This document shows positions 46,749 through 58,100 of a stretch of DNA of 64,000 nt, one piece after another. A model generated the notes under the pieces. It had not been told where the DNA came from. It saw nothing but the letters and a program-made list of their open reading frames with translations, and ran no database searches. The stretch comes from Rhodotorula mucilaginosa. Lineage: Eukaryota; Basidiomycota; Microbotryomycetes; Sporidiobolales; Sporidiobolaceae. Made by a program: the position numbers and the translations under genes. Position 1 is the first letter of the stretch. Every line of letters begins with the position of its first letter. The stretch is from the NCBI GenBank assembly GCA_034406715.1, contig CP137868.1:496001-560000 (forward strand). The letters are read 5' to 3'.

Positions 46749-48627
46749 ATGGATGCTCACGATCCGACCAACGTCAACGCAGTCGCTGGCCCGTCTCGAC
46801 TGGCGTATGCTGCGCCCCCGGCGACGACCACTTCTCACGCCGCCGCCGCCATGCAGCAGCCGACGGCAAGCCCACCACCTCGCGGCAGGGCAGACGGGGC
46901 TGCACCCACAACAGCAGCTCGCAAGGATCCGGTGCGGCGGGCAGACGGTCCGGTGATTGTGCCGACGCGAGTCGATCCCGTCGACAACGTGCGAGTGGTG
47001 CCGCAACACTTTGAGAACTGCCAGCTCGACGACCTCATCAGCTTGATCGGCGGGTCCCTCTTCATACTCACACAGACTGTGGCCAGTCCGGCTGACCCCC
47101 CCCACCACGATGCCCGCGCAGCTTCGATGCTCGACCGCCTGATTGAACACAATGACCGGATCCCGCTCACGTCCAACTCGCTGACGAGGTTCCACTCGCG
47201 CGCGCCGCCCAACATCACCGTCAGGGACTACTTGCTCCGAATAGCCAAGTACACCAACGTCGAGCCGTGCTGCCTCTTGATCCTCCTCCCCTACGTCGAC
47301 AAGGGCGAGTCTCCCCCCTCCTCTCCTCTCTTCGCCGTGTTCCCTTGTACTGACAAAAGCCTGCACTCACAGCCTGTGCCCGAATCACGAGCTTCACCAT
47401 CTCTTCCTTGACGGTCCATCGGTTCATCATTGCCGCGATCAGCGTCGGCTCAAAGGCCCTCTCGGACGCTTTCTGCACCAACGGACGGTACGCCCGCGTC
47501 GGCGGCATCAGCGTCGTCGAGATGAACCTGCTCGAGAAAGAGTTCTGCGAAGCCCTCGACTGGCGGTTGACGGTGCGTGTCTCCCTTCCGTCCCCTTCCT
47601 GGCCCGTACCGCCTCATGCTGACTCCTCTCTCGAAATCGGCGGTCGCCTGTCATAAAAAAAAAGACTTCCGGTCCGGTCCTTGCACATTACTACACGTCG
47701 CTCGTCCGCTCTCATCCCTCGTACCGACTGTCGACCGCACCGGCGCCTTCACCTCCTCCTCCCCCTCCCGCATACACCAAGATTCCCGCCCCTTTACCCA
47801 CTACCTCGATTTCGACCGCGACTTCGACTCCGCCATCTCCGCCAAAGCAGAGTTCGAAATTACGGACACATCAGCAACCCCCTCCAGAACCACATCCGAG
47901 CGCGATGGACGTCGACACGCCGCCGTCCGCGCTGGCGCGATCGTCCACTTTGAGCAAACACGCCGCGGCGGTCGGCAGCGACCCCTCCTCCTCCTCCTCC
48001 TCCTCTACCATCGGCGGATCGACGTCCTCCGAACCAGATCCGGCCACGAATCCCGAGCCGTCGTCATATCCCACCCCTTCCAACGGCGGCGAGCCTCCTC
48101 CACCACTCTTCCCGCCCAACTTGTCTCGCAACATTGGGTCCGGTACCGGTTCGAATCTACCTTCACCTGCGCGCGGAGCTGAGCATACACCTCCCCCGAT
48201 TGAGGGGCAAGGGACTGGAGCGGGAGCGCGAGGCGGTGGCGGCGGCGGCGGCGGGGGCGGGGGTGCCGCGTCGTCGTCGGCGAGCGGACTTCGATACCTC
48301 GAGAGTGTCAATTTGAACGGTGGAGAGGTAACGTCGCCGGGAGGAGGAGGAGGAGGAGGCACTCCGAACCCATACGGCGGCGGCGTCAAGCGCGCTCACG
48401 ACCGGTTAGCGGACAGCTCGAGGTCTCGATCGCGGGAGCGAGGGACACTCGCAGGAGCAGGAGTCGGAGTCAACGGTGCTGGGACGGAGGAGCGCGCGCG
48501 AGTCGGTTCGCCGCTGGCTGCAATCGTCCACGCAGGCGCGTCGAGCGTGAGGATTTCGACGGCGGGGCAGGAAGTTCGATTGGGCAAGAGTCCTAGATTG
48601 GCGTATGCTTCTTCCGAGAGACTCTAA
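46749..48627 (+). CDS. PHO80: PHO80/PREG-type cyclin with long disordered tail
   Basis: Three exons (46749-47304, 47373-47572, 47665-48627) sum to 572 residues. The cyclin box (about residues 80-260) matches the Pho80 family: LTRFHSRAPPNITVRDYLLR, IAKYTNVEPCCLLILLPYVD, ARITSFTISSLTVHRFIIAA, SVGSKALSDAFCTNGRYARV, then GGISVVEMNLLEKEFCEALD. Such cyclins pair with Pho85-like kinases; Pho80-Pho85 represses phosphate-starvation transcription. The first intron (47305-47372) has a GC donor (GCGAGT). The third exon adds about 310 residues rich in Ser, Pro and Gly with a poly-Gly block and no folded domain; yeast Pho80 has only 293 residues in total. I chose the ATG at 46749; an upstream in-frame start at 46617 would add 44 residues. 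Confidence 0.9.
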
Positions 48628-48913
48628 GCGGCCATTTTTTTTTCTTCTTAGATCTAGGCTCGGGAGGAAAAAGAGACGTTCGGCTGTCGTAATACTACTA
48701 GTCCTCGTGCACACTCATTGTGCGGAACGCGACCTGAGACTTTTTGGGATTGCGACCTTGGCCGCATGTGTAGAAGATACAACATTTCTCATGCACAAGG
48801 CTCGACGGGCGAATAGTACCGCGCGGAGAGTCAAAGTATAGAGTGGAACATGCGGAAGACTGCGGAGAGCGGACGGAAACCTCGCCCTCAAGTGCGACGA
48901 CACCAATTCTTCT

Positions 48914-49768
48914 TCACCGGTTGCGGCTCTTCGGTCCGGACCTGGACTCGTCAGCGCCCATCGCCTCCCCGCCAGTCATCTCCTCCCATGCCTTCTTGAC
49001 TCGTCCCATCGCCACGTTCCACGCCAATCCCGAAAGTCCGTCGGCAGCTGCCTGCGGTTGCGCTTTCTTTGTGCGGGTGGACGACCGAGTTTTCCCACGG
49101 TTGTCATCATTCGCGCCAGTAGTCGGGGGGTTTAGGTATTCGAGGACCGAGTTGAACGCCTGGCCGACAAAGTCTTGAGCTGCTTGCGCTCCGGCGGCGG
49201 TGGGATCGTCTGCTGCGGCTGACGACGACGACGAAGCGCGGGAGGCCGAGTTGGAGCTGCGACGACGACGTCGTTGTTCGCGAGCTTGTCTGTTGCGTGC
49301 GGTCGTACTCGATCCGGCAGAAGAAGAAGGCGACCACCAGGAGGATCCGCCGCCAGTGTTGGAGTTGGGACCGAACCAGTACTTTGCGCCATGCTGACCG
49401 AGCGAGTACATCGTCTTGCCAATCCCGGTCGCGTACCCGGCGGCGTCCTGCACCCCGCCACTGACGCCCCGATCGGTCCCTGCGCCGTTATAGCCGAGCC
49501 AGAGGGCCGACAAGAGAGCGGCGACGCTCCCCCACTTGATGAGCGAGAGGGCCGTCCGGAACGCGAAGCGCGCGGTTGAGAGGAAGGAGAGGATGGCAGT
49601 GTACCCTGCGAGGAGGGAGAGGGCGAGGGGCAACAATTGCGCCGGGTTGGAGGAGAGCGAGGCGAGGTCGAGCGAGGCGAGCGAGTAGAGCGGGTCGGTC
49701 AGCCGCGAGGGCAAGTACGGCGAGACGAGGTCAATCAGACCCAGCAGGGGGCTGTTGTCGTAGGGCAT
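48914..49768 (-). CDS. Apq12-like nuclear envelope/ER membrane protein
   Basis: A single uninterrupted exon of 284 residues, unusual in this intron-rich window. It has two hydrophobic spans, LLPLALSLLAGYTAILSFL and LIKWGSVAALLSALWLGYN, in the arrangement of the fungal nuclear pore assembly and biogenesis (Apq12) family, where an arginine-containing stretch (here STARFAFRTALSL) joins the spans. The C-terminal half is cytosolic-looking: Arg/Ser-rich, an Ala-rich helix AGAQAAQDFVGQAFNSVLEY and NVAMGRVKKAWEEMTG. Apq12 acts in nuclear envelope membrane fluidity and pore assembly. The family call rests on membrane topology and a remembered pattern, so it is moderate. Confidence 0.6.
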   Translation of the reverse strand: MPYDNSPLLGLIDLVSPYLPSRLTDPLYSLASLDLASLSSNPAQLLPLALSLLAGYTAILSFLSTARFAFRTALSLIKWGSVAALLSALWLGYNGAGTDRGVSGGVQDAAGYATGIGKTMYSLGQHGAKYWFGPNSNTGGGSSWWSPSSSAGSSTTARNRQAREQRRRRRSSNSASRASSSSSAAADDPTAAGAQAAQDFVGQAFNSVLEYLNPPTTGANDDNRGKTRSSTRTKKAQPQAAADGLSGLAWNVAMGRVKKAWEEMTGGEAMGADESRSGPKSRNR

Positions 49769-51153
49769 CCCTTGCGATGCTATACACGTAGACCACTCGT
49801 GTATGAGGTGAGAGAGAGAGAGAGAGCGGAGAGACTCTGAGAAAAAATCGTCATCTCAGCTTGCGATTTCCCGTCACTCAACGGAGTTTTCTTGCGAGGC
49901 CTACGTGTCACCTACTGCCTACATGCTACCCCTGAGCCACGAAATCATCAGTACTTGCTGTACGACTTCGGCGTGGATCCGCGCCTTTCCGAGAGCTTTT
50001 CTCTTCCGCCACCGTCCGCAGCAAGGCAAAAGTCTGTGCACTGGGCTCACTTGCGCTTCGGACGTGAAAATGTACTCACACTCTGTTGGTGGGGCAAGGG
50101 AGGCAGAGATCGCTGCGGAGGCCGGGTCGCAAGCGTGTGTGTCCGAGTCCAGATGGCGCTTTCGTCCCCGAACCAATCCTCAAACGTTGTTTTCGCGCGC
50201 AAAACTGGCACGCCATCGCCTGCTTTGGTGGAGCGAGCTCCTAGCCTGTCTCAGCAAAAGGAGCACGTTCCTGTAGCCTTCGGAATACAAGCACCGAGGC
50301 CGCCATAGGAGGACCGAGTCAAGCTGGTCCGGTTTCGAGCTGGCGACTCTGGTCGTTCGCGGTGAACGAGCTCGGTGATGGTCGTACAAGCGAGAAGCAG
50401 CATGCTGCATGACTGATTTCAGAAGAGGGCTCGAAATGTCTGACTCTCTTGTCACAAACGCAACGCAATGAGCCGAGAGGTTTGGAGAGGTTGTCAGAAA
50501 TTGGGCCGGACGAAGCGGGGCGTGTGCGAATTCCGCGCTTGGCGCAATTGCTGTACGAGAAAGAAGCGGGACCGCCTTTGCCGCAGCGGTCTCGCGGTCA
50601 AAGCCAGTCCAAAGCATTGCGAGAGTTGCTTGCGGCAGCTTTTGGGATCGAGACGTTCCTCCCGGACCCGTTCGCGCAGAAAGCGACCGCTGCGTCTCGA
50701 GGTTGCGGTTGCCTAGTGCGTCGACAAGTTGAAAGCAGTGCCCCGATAGCCTTTGAGGGGAAAGCGCCGCAGTACAACGGAGAGGTGAAGAGAGCAGCGT
50801 CTGGCACCCGTCGTATGCCAGCGGGCGCGAGTCGAGCCATGAGAATTCGGTGGCGTGAGCAGCGGCCCGGTGAGCTCGCGGAGCGCAACTCTCAGCGCTT
50901 GAACCTGTGACTAGTCGAGAGGTGAGTGAATGGCGACCAGTCGAGCAGTTGGACATGAGCGACCCCACCGCACCGCTCGTCGCTCTCGCGCTGCTTGGTC
51001 GTCTCTGGTTGCCCTGCCTGCGAGTGCTGATAGACGCGCGTCCATAGATCGACTACACTCGATCCCAATCCGACTCGGCCGTCGCTTCCTCCTCCTCCTC
51101 GCCCGCGACCTGCACCCACTCCTTCACTCGCGCACAGCACTGCACAGCACAGC
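49769..51153. promoter_or_regulatory. Divergent upstream region, 1.4 kb
   Basis: Lies between the starts of the Apq12-like gene (minus) and SNU114 (plus). It holds a GA microsatellite at 49810-49826. Frames such as 50180-50968 (minus) and 50449-50910 (plus) overlap each other on opposite strands, lack motifs and are not called. Confidence 0.45.
49810..49826. repeat. (GA)n microsatellite
   Basis: GA dinucleotide run about 45 nt upstream of the Apq12-like start codon, in its likely 5' leader. Confidence 0.85.
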
Positions 51154-54100
51154 ATGGACGCTGACTTGTATGACGAGTTTGCAAGTCTTCCAATCTCTGC
51201 GCGGTCTCAACGGGCCCGAGTCTCTCTCGCTGACCTTGGGCTTGCACTCTCGCTCGCTCGCAGGGTAACTACATTGGGCCGGACGACGACCTCGAGTCGG
51301 ACATCTCGGGCGACGAGGACCAGCAGCAGGCGAATGGAGCAGGTGCAGGCGACGCAGAGCCCCCGCTGAGGGCCTACGACGAGGATGACGCCGCCGAACT
51401 GCCCCTCGACGGAATGGAGGTCGACGGTGAGTGCTCCCAAGATCTGCCACAAGCGAGTCGATCGCTCGAGCATGCTAGACGAGCATCGCTAGACCTATTG
51501 GCTACTCTGATTCTTCGTGGGAGCACGCAACTGACTTGTCGTGATGCCCTGTAGACATTCCGTCCTCGAACGCCATCGTCTTGCACGACGACAAGACCTA
51601 CTACCCGTCCGCATCCGCAACGTACGGTCCCGGAGTCGAGACCATGGTCCAGGAGGAGGACGCGCAGCCGCTCTCGGTGCCGATCGTCGAACCCGTCAAG
51701 ACGCGAAAGTTCCGTCTCGGGACGACTCAAGGTCCGGAGCGGCGGTGGGACGACCAGTCAGTTACCTTGTCCCTGCCATAGCCGCCTTGCGGAGTCTGAC
51801 TAGAGCGTTGCGCCTCGTGCAGGTTCCTGATGGGCCTGGCGTCGAACCTGGAGACGGTCCGGAATGTCGCGATTGTCGGTCACCTGCATCATGGCAAGAC
51901 CGCGCTGGTCGACATGTTGGTTTACGAGACTCACGTCATCGATGTCGACGTCGACAAGCAGGTGCGTTCCGTTTCTATCAAGGCTGGATCGGACGCAGAG
52001 GACGGGGGTCACTGATCCCCTGCACACTGGCTCATGGCCCCATCCAGCTCCGATACACCGATACCCACACTCTTTCCCAAGCGCGCAAAATCTCGCTCAA
52101 GTCGAGTCCGATGTCGCTCGTCCTCCCCAACACCAAGGGCAAGTCGTACCTCGTCAACCTGGTCGACACTCCCGGTCACGCCAACTTTGTCGACGAGATC
52201 GCCTCGGCCGTCCGCGTCGCCGACGGCGCCGTCGTGGTTGTCGATTGCGTCGAGGGCGTGCTCTTGACCGCGACGCAGACGATCCAGCACCTCGTCAAGC
52301 AAAAAGTGCCGATCGTGCTCGTCCTCAACAAGCTCGACCGCCTGATCCTCGAACTCCGACTGCCGCCCAGCGATGCCTACTTCAAGCTCCGGCAGACGAT
52401 CGAAGAAGTCAACACGGTCATCTCCGAGATTGACCCGGATCCGGCCCTGCGCGTCTCGCCCGAGCGAGGCAACGTCGCGTTCGCGTCGACCCAGATGGGC
52501 TGGTGCTTCACGCTCAAGTCGTTCGCCAAGATGTACGCCGACACGTTCGGTCCGATCAACCTCGACCAGTTTGCGGCTCGCCTGTGGGGCAACATTTACT
52601 ACCACTCGGAAACTCGCAAGTTCTCGCGACAGGCCGCACCGGGCGCCAAGCGCGGCTTCGAGCATTTCATCCTCGACCCGTTGTACAAGCTGTACTCGCA
52701 AGTCATCGGCGAGGACACCGACACGCTCAAAAAGACTCTGCACCAGCTCGGCATTCATTTCAAGCCGTCCGTCTTCAAGATGGACGCACGTCCGCTCCTC
52801 CGCCTCGTCCTGTCGCACTTTTTCGGCCCCGCGACCGGCCTTGTCGACATGCTCGTCGAGCACGTCCCGAACCCGCAAGAAGGCGCCCGCGTCAAGGTCG
52901 AGCAGACTTTTACCGGCGCGCTCGACTCGCCGCTCGGACAGGCGATGGTCGCGTGCGACCCGGCCGGTCCGTTGGCGATCCAGATCGTCAAGCTGTACCC
53001 GACTCCGGACGCGGGCGAGTTCCGCGCGTTCGGTCGCGTCCTGAGCGGTACGGCCCAAGTCGGCATGGAGGTCAAGGTGCTCGGTGAGGGGTACTCGCCC
53101 GAGGACGAGGAGGACATGGTCGTCCAGCAGATCGGCGCCATCTACATCGGCGAGGCGCGGTACGACATCGAGACGGACGCGATGCCGGCTGGCAACTTTG
53201 TCCAGCTGTCGGGCGTCGACAACTCGATCTCCAAGACGGCGACGCTCATTGGGGCAGATTACGACGCGTCCGAATTGCGGACGTTCCGTCCGATTCAACA
53301 CTTGACCCAGTCGGTTTTGAAGGTGTCGGTCGAACCGCTCCAGCCGTCCGAGTTGCCCAAGATGCTCGACGGACTCCGAAAAGTCAACAAGACCTACCCG
53401 CTCCTCGAGACCCGCGTCGAAGAGTCGGGCGAGCACGTCCTGATCGGGACGGGCGAACTCTACCTCGACTGTGTCTTGCACGACTTGCGCGTCATGTTTG
53501 CCGAGATCGAGATCAAGGTGTCGGATCCGGTCGTGCGGTTCTGCGAAACGGTCGTCGAGACGAGTGCGCTCAAGTGCTACGCCGACACGCCCAACAAAAA
53601 GTACGTGGCACCGGGGTACTGTAAATCTTGCATGAGATGCCAAGGCTGACCAGGCTTGTGGACGCCCTTCACAGGAACAAGATCACGATGATTGCCGAAC
53701 CGCTCGAGCGCGGCATCGCCGAAGACATCGAGTCTGGCCGGATCTCGATCCGCCTGCCGCCGAAACAGCTCGGTGCCCACTTCCAGACCAAGTACGGATG
53801 GGACTTGCTCGCTTCGCGGTCGATCTGGGCGTTCGGTCCGGACGATCAGGGTCCCAACCTGCTCATGGACGACACACTCCCTTCCGACGTCGACAAGAAG
53901 CTCCTGTACAGCGTCAAGGAGTCGATCAAGCAGGGTTTCCAGTGGGGATGCCGAGAAGGCCCGCTGTGCGACGAGCGTGAGTTTTCCTTGCCGAACGAGT
54001 GCTGTTCTTTCCCCCGTGGGTTTCGCAGACGCTCATACTGACTCAGCGCTGAGGCTCGTGCTGCACAGCGATACGGAACGTCAAGTTCCGCTTGCTCGGT

Positions 54101-54870
54101 GCCGACTTGGCGCAGGAGCCGATCTACCGAGGAGGCGGACAGATCATCCCGACGGCGCGACGAGTCTGCTATTCCTCGTTCTTGATGGCGACGCCCCGAC
54201 TGCAAGAGGTTCGCCTCGCCTCGCTTACCGCCGCGCCTTGTGTGTGCAGACACTGACTCGCGTGTTCTGACTTCTCCCCCTGCAGCCAGTCTACTTTGTC
54301 GAGATCCAGACGCCGCAGGACTGCATTCCGGCCATTTACGAGATCTTGGCTCGTCGACGAGGACACGTCACCAAGGACATTCCCAAGCCCGGCTCTCCGC
54401 TGTTCACCGTTCAGGCCTACATCCCCGTCGTCGACGCCAACGGGTTTGAGACCGACCTGCGGAGTAAGCAAACAAATACTTTCGCCACTCCCTTTGACCT
54501 TTTGAGCTGACTTTTTTTTTTTTTGCTTTCCCCTCTCGCGCTCGCAGCACATACCCTCGGTCAGGCCTTTTGCATGCAGACGTTTGACCACTTTTCCAAT
54601 TGCCCGGGCGACCCGCTCGACAAGACGATCCAGCTCCGACCGCTCGAGCCGGCACCGGCTCAGGCGCTCGCGCGCGACTTTGTCCTCAAAACGCGTCGGC
54701 GCAAGGGCCTGAACGACCAAATCAACGTCGCCAAGTTCCTCGAATCGGTGAGTTTGACAAGCGCACGATGTCCCTCGTGTCTGCGTTGCTGATGTGAGCC
54801 GCAATGTGTGCCCGGCCCTCAGGACATGGTAACTCTGCTTGCTTCGACCGAGCACCTCGACTTGTTGTAG
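51154..54870 (+). CDS. SNU114: U5 snRNP GTPase Snu114 (EFTUD2/Cwf10)
   Basis: Ten exons encode about 983 residues, the normal family length. It is the EF-2-like GTPase that controls Brr2 helicase during spliceosome activation and disassembly. Seen: N-terminal [16 protein letters not shown] with an acidic region, G1 loop [15 protein letters not shown]3 [14 protein letters not shown]4 [23 protein letters not shown], the long domain II-III exon, [19 protein letters not shown], then [33 protein letters not shown], and the last domain with [20 protein letters not shown]. The first exon has 27 coding bases and the intron after it (51181-51263) has a GC donor (GCAAGT), needed to join YDEF to GNYIGPD. 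Nine introns in all; the short last exon reads [15 protein letters not shown]. Confidence 0.97.
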
Positions 54871-55127
54871 AGGACGTCGTGGTCGGCAAAGCGAGTGTGT
54901 GTACTATTTCGGTCATGTGCAATAAGCGGCGTAGAGCCGCTACAATCTCTACACGTGCACGGCCGTGTTTGCCCCGGTTCGAGATTTGTGTCACGTGCTG
55001 CAAATTTCCGAAACGGCCGCTTCGACTGAGCCAGGGTTGGTGACGCTCCTTCAGACACCGAAGCGCTCTATCTACCAGTACCAGCTTTACCGTACAAGCC
55101 TGTCCTAGGCTCCCGTCCATTGGCTCG
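54871..55127. other. Short intergenic interval, 257 nt
   Basis: Separates the SNU114 stop from the chitin synthase start; both genes are on the plus strand. No gene seen. Confidence 0.5.
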
Positions 55128-58100
55128 ATGGTCTACCAGCCTCTGCATGCGCTCCCGGACGGCGCGACCCGTCAGTCAACTTCGCGACCGCTCTCGGCGA
55201 ACCAAGACCGCTACACCGAGCAGACCGACGCGGGCATCCGCGTCGTAGACTATGCCGATGCCTACGACGACGCCGACTTTATCGGCGACGAGAGGAGGCC
55301 GCCGTCGTTCCGCTCTCACGACGACCACCACCACTCGACGTCTCCGTCCGGTGCGGCGGGAGGTGGCCCTGCTGGGGCCGGGCTGTACCTCGGGGACCAC
55401 GCCGAGTTGACCTACGACAACATTCTCGCTGCCGCATGCGCCGCAGCGTACGATCGCGCCCCCTCCCGAGGAGATGCCCCGAGGCAAGTGTACGACCCGG
55501 ATCTCGAAGTCCGCCTCGACCCGCCAGCGCCCCTCTACATCAGTCGGAGGCCGGATTCGCGCGACTGGGAGGAGGACGTCAAAGACCCGGCAGAGTTTGA
55601 GCAAAGCTACGATGCCGGAGGGGGCGGAGACGATAGCCGGATCGAGCATGAAATCACCGACGAAGACGACGGGTTGCACAGTCCGGCGTTGTCGTTCCAA
55701 GGAGGCTTCGGCGCACCGCCACCAGTGAGTATTTCTTTGACTGTGGGGCTGCCGATAGCCGTCTTCTCTGAATGCTGATGCCACCCTCTGCGTGCAGACC
55801 GCTCATCTGCGACGCAAGAACCTGCAACAACGGCGCGTCAAGCTCACCGAGGGCAACCTCGTCATCCCTTGCGCCATCCCGACCCGCCTACTCAGCTTCC
55901 TGCCGCGCAAGGACTCGGACGAGTTCACGACGAGTCGCTACACGGCCGTCACCTGCGGGCCGGACGAGTTCAACGACCATCACTATCTCCTGCGGCCTAC
56001 GCTGTACAACCGCCAGACCGAGCTGTTGATCGTCATCACCATGTGAGCTGACAAGGTCGCGGTGGCTACACTTTTCGCTAGATCTGACGCACTTTTGCGC
56101 ACAGGTACAACGAAGACGAGGAGCTGTTTTGCCGGACTCTTCACGGCGTCATGAGTATGTCACCGCTCGGTTCCGCCGCGTCTCAGAAACTGGCATAGGT
56201 AGGCTGACCTCTCACCCGTCCGCAGAGAACATCGCTCAACTTTGCAAGCGGAAAAAGTCGGCGACGTGGGGCCCTGACGGTTGGAAGAGTGCGTGTCTCT
56301 TTCAGTTCGCCACAAGAGGCCGGCGCTCACTCGACAAACCGTGCAGAGGTCGTCGTGTCGATCATCTCTGATGGGCGGAAAGCGATTCATCCGCGGGTTC
56401 TCGATTGGTGCGTAGGAAAACCAGATCCACCGCTCTCGGGCGCAGGAACCGCGCACTGATAGCGGAACCTCCCGCAGCCTCTCTGCCCTGGGTGTCTACC
56501 AGCCAAACGTGATGACCAACCAGATCGACGAGCAACCGGTCGCGTGCCACCTGTTCGAGAACACGGTCCAGATGTCGATCGCCCCTGACCTTACATTCCG
56601 CGGGCTCGAGAAGGGAATCATGCCCTGTCAGATCATGTGCGTTCACAAGCTCCAGCAAGCGTGGTACTCTACTGACCCGTTCTCTATCTCTCCGCCAGCT
56701 TCGCTCTCAAGGAGAAAAAGTAGGTCCAGGACGAGGTGGCAAAAGACTGGGCTCGAGCGTCCCTAACGCCCCTTCCCTTCCCACAGCGCGAAAAAGATCA
56801 ACTCGCATCGCTGGGCGCTGCAAGCTTTTGCACCACAGCTCGACCCGCGCGTCGTCGTCCTCATCGATGTCGGTACCAAGCCCGCCGCCGGCAGCTTGTA
56901 CAGCCTGTGGAAGCAATTCGACGTGAGCTCGCCTTGTTTCGGAAGCTTTGCGATTCTCAGATTCCGCTGAACATGTCTCTCGCGTTCATCCTAGATGAAC
57001 TCTAATGTCGGAGGAGCTTGCGGCGAGATCGTCGCCATGAAGGGCAAGTACTGGCTCGGCCTGGTCAATCCGCTGATCGCGGCGCAGAATTTCGAATACA
57101 AGATCTCGAGTGCGTTCTACTCTCTTGCCTGCATGCATGAAAACCCCCATCTGATGCGTGCACCACAGATATCCTCGACAAGCCGCTCGAGAGCGTGTTC
57201 GGCTACATCTCGGTTCTGCCTGGCGCCTTTTCGGCATGTGAGTGCTAGAGCGGTGCCTCTGGACAATTTACTGGCGACTGATCATTTGCCGCATACGACA
57301 GACCGCTACATCGCGTTGAAGGTGAGTATCTTTCGATCAATCTCGAGCATGTCTGGAAGACTGACACGGTTTCGGCGGTTAGAATGACGAACTCGGTCAC
57401 GGACCGCTGGCGAGCTATTTCAAGGGAGAGCATCTTGCGGGTCAGGATGCGTCTCTCCAGGAGAGCAACATGTACCTGGCCGAGGATCGCATCCTTTGTT
57501 GGGAGCTGGTCGCGAAACGAGGGGATGCTTGGGTACTCAAGTTTGTCAAGGCGAGTTGGGATCGAGCCGTCTTTTTCCGCTCCGCTCGCTCCAGGACACT
57601 GACACGCCGCCACGTATAGTCCGCCAAGGGCGAGACCGACGTGCCCGACCAGGTCGCCGAGTTCATCAACCAGCGTCGACGATGGCTCAACGGCTCGTTC
57701 TTTGCCGGCGTCTACGCCCTCATGCACACCTTCCAGCTCTTCCAAACTTCGCATTCGCGCAAAAAGATCTGCTTCCTGCTTCTCCAAGCGGTGTACAACT
57801 TTATCAACGTCTTCCTGGCCTGGATCGCACTTGCGTGAGTTCTAGTCCGTGCTTCTCGAACCTGGAACATTTGATTGACATGATCGTGGCTGCAGGAACT
57901 ACTGGATCTTCTTCATGGTACGGCGGAATAGCGTGTCGATTGATCCCGGCTACACTGACGTGTCTACACGGCAGGTCCTCACGACATCTCTCGAAGACCC
58001 CACGTTCAAGCTCAAGGGCATCAAGGTCGTCAACGTGTTTATGCAGTAGGTATAACTCGCTACTTGCGTCACGCTCTGAGCAGTAGTGCTGACCTACTCG

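Noticed and set aside
50180-50968. 262-codon minus-strand frame and an overlapping 153-codon plus-strand frame in the SNU114 upstream region
   Set aside because: Mutually exclusive overlapping frames without motifs or splice context; more likely promoter sequence.
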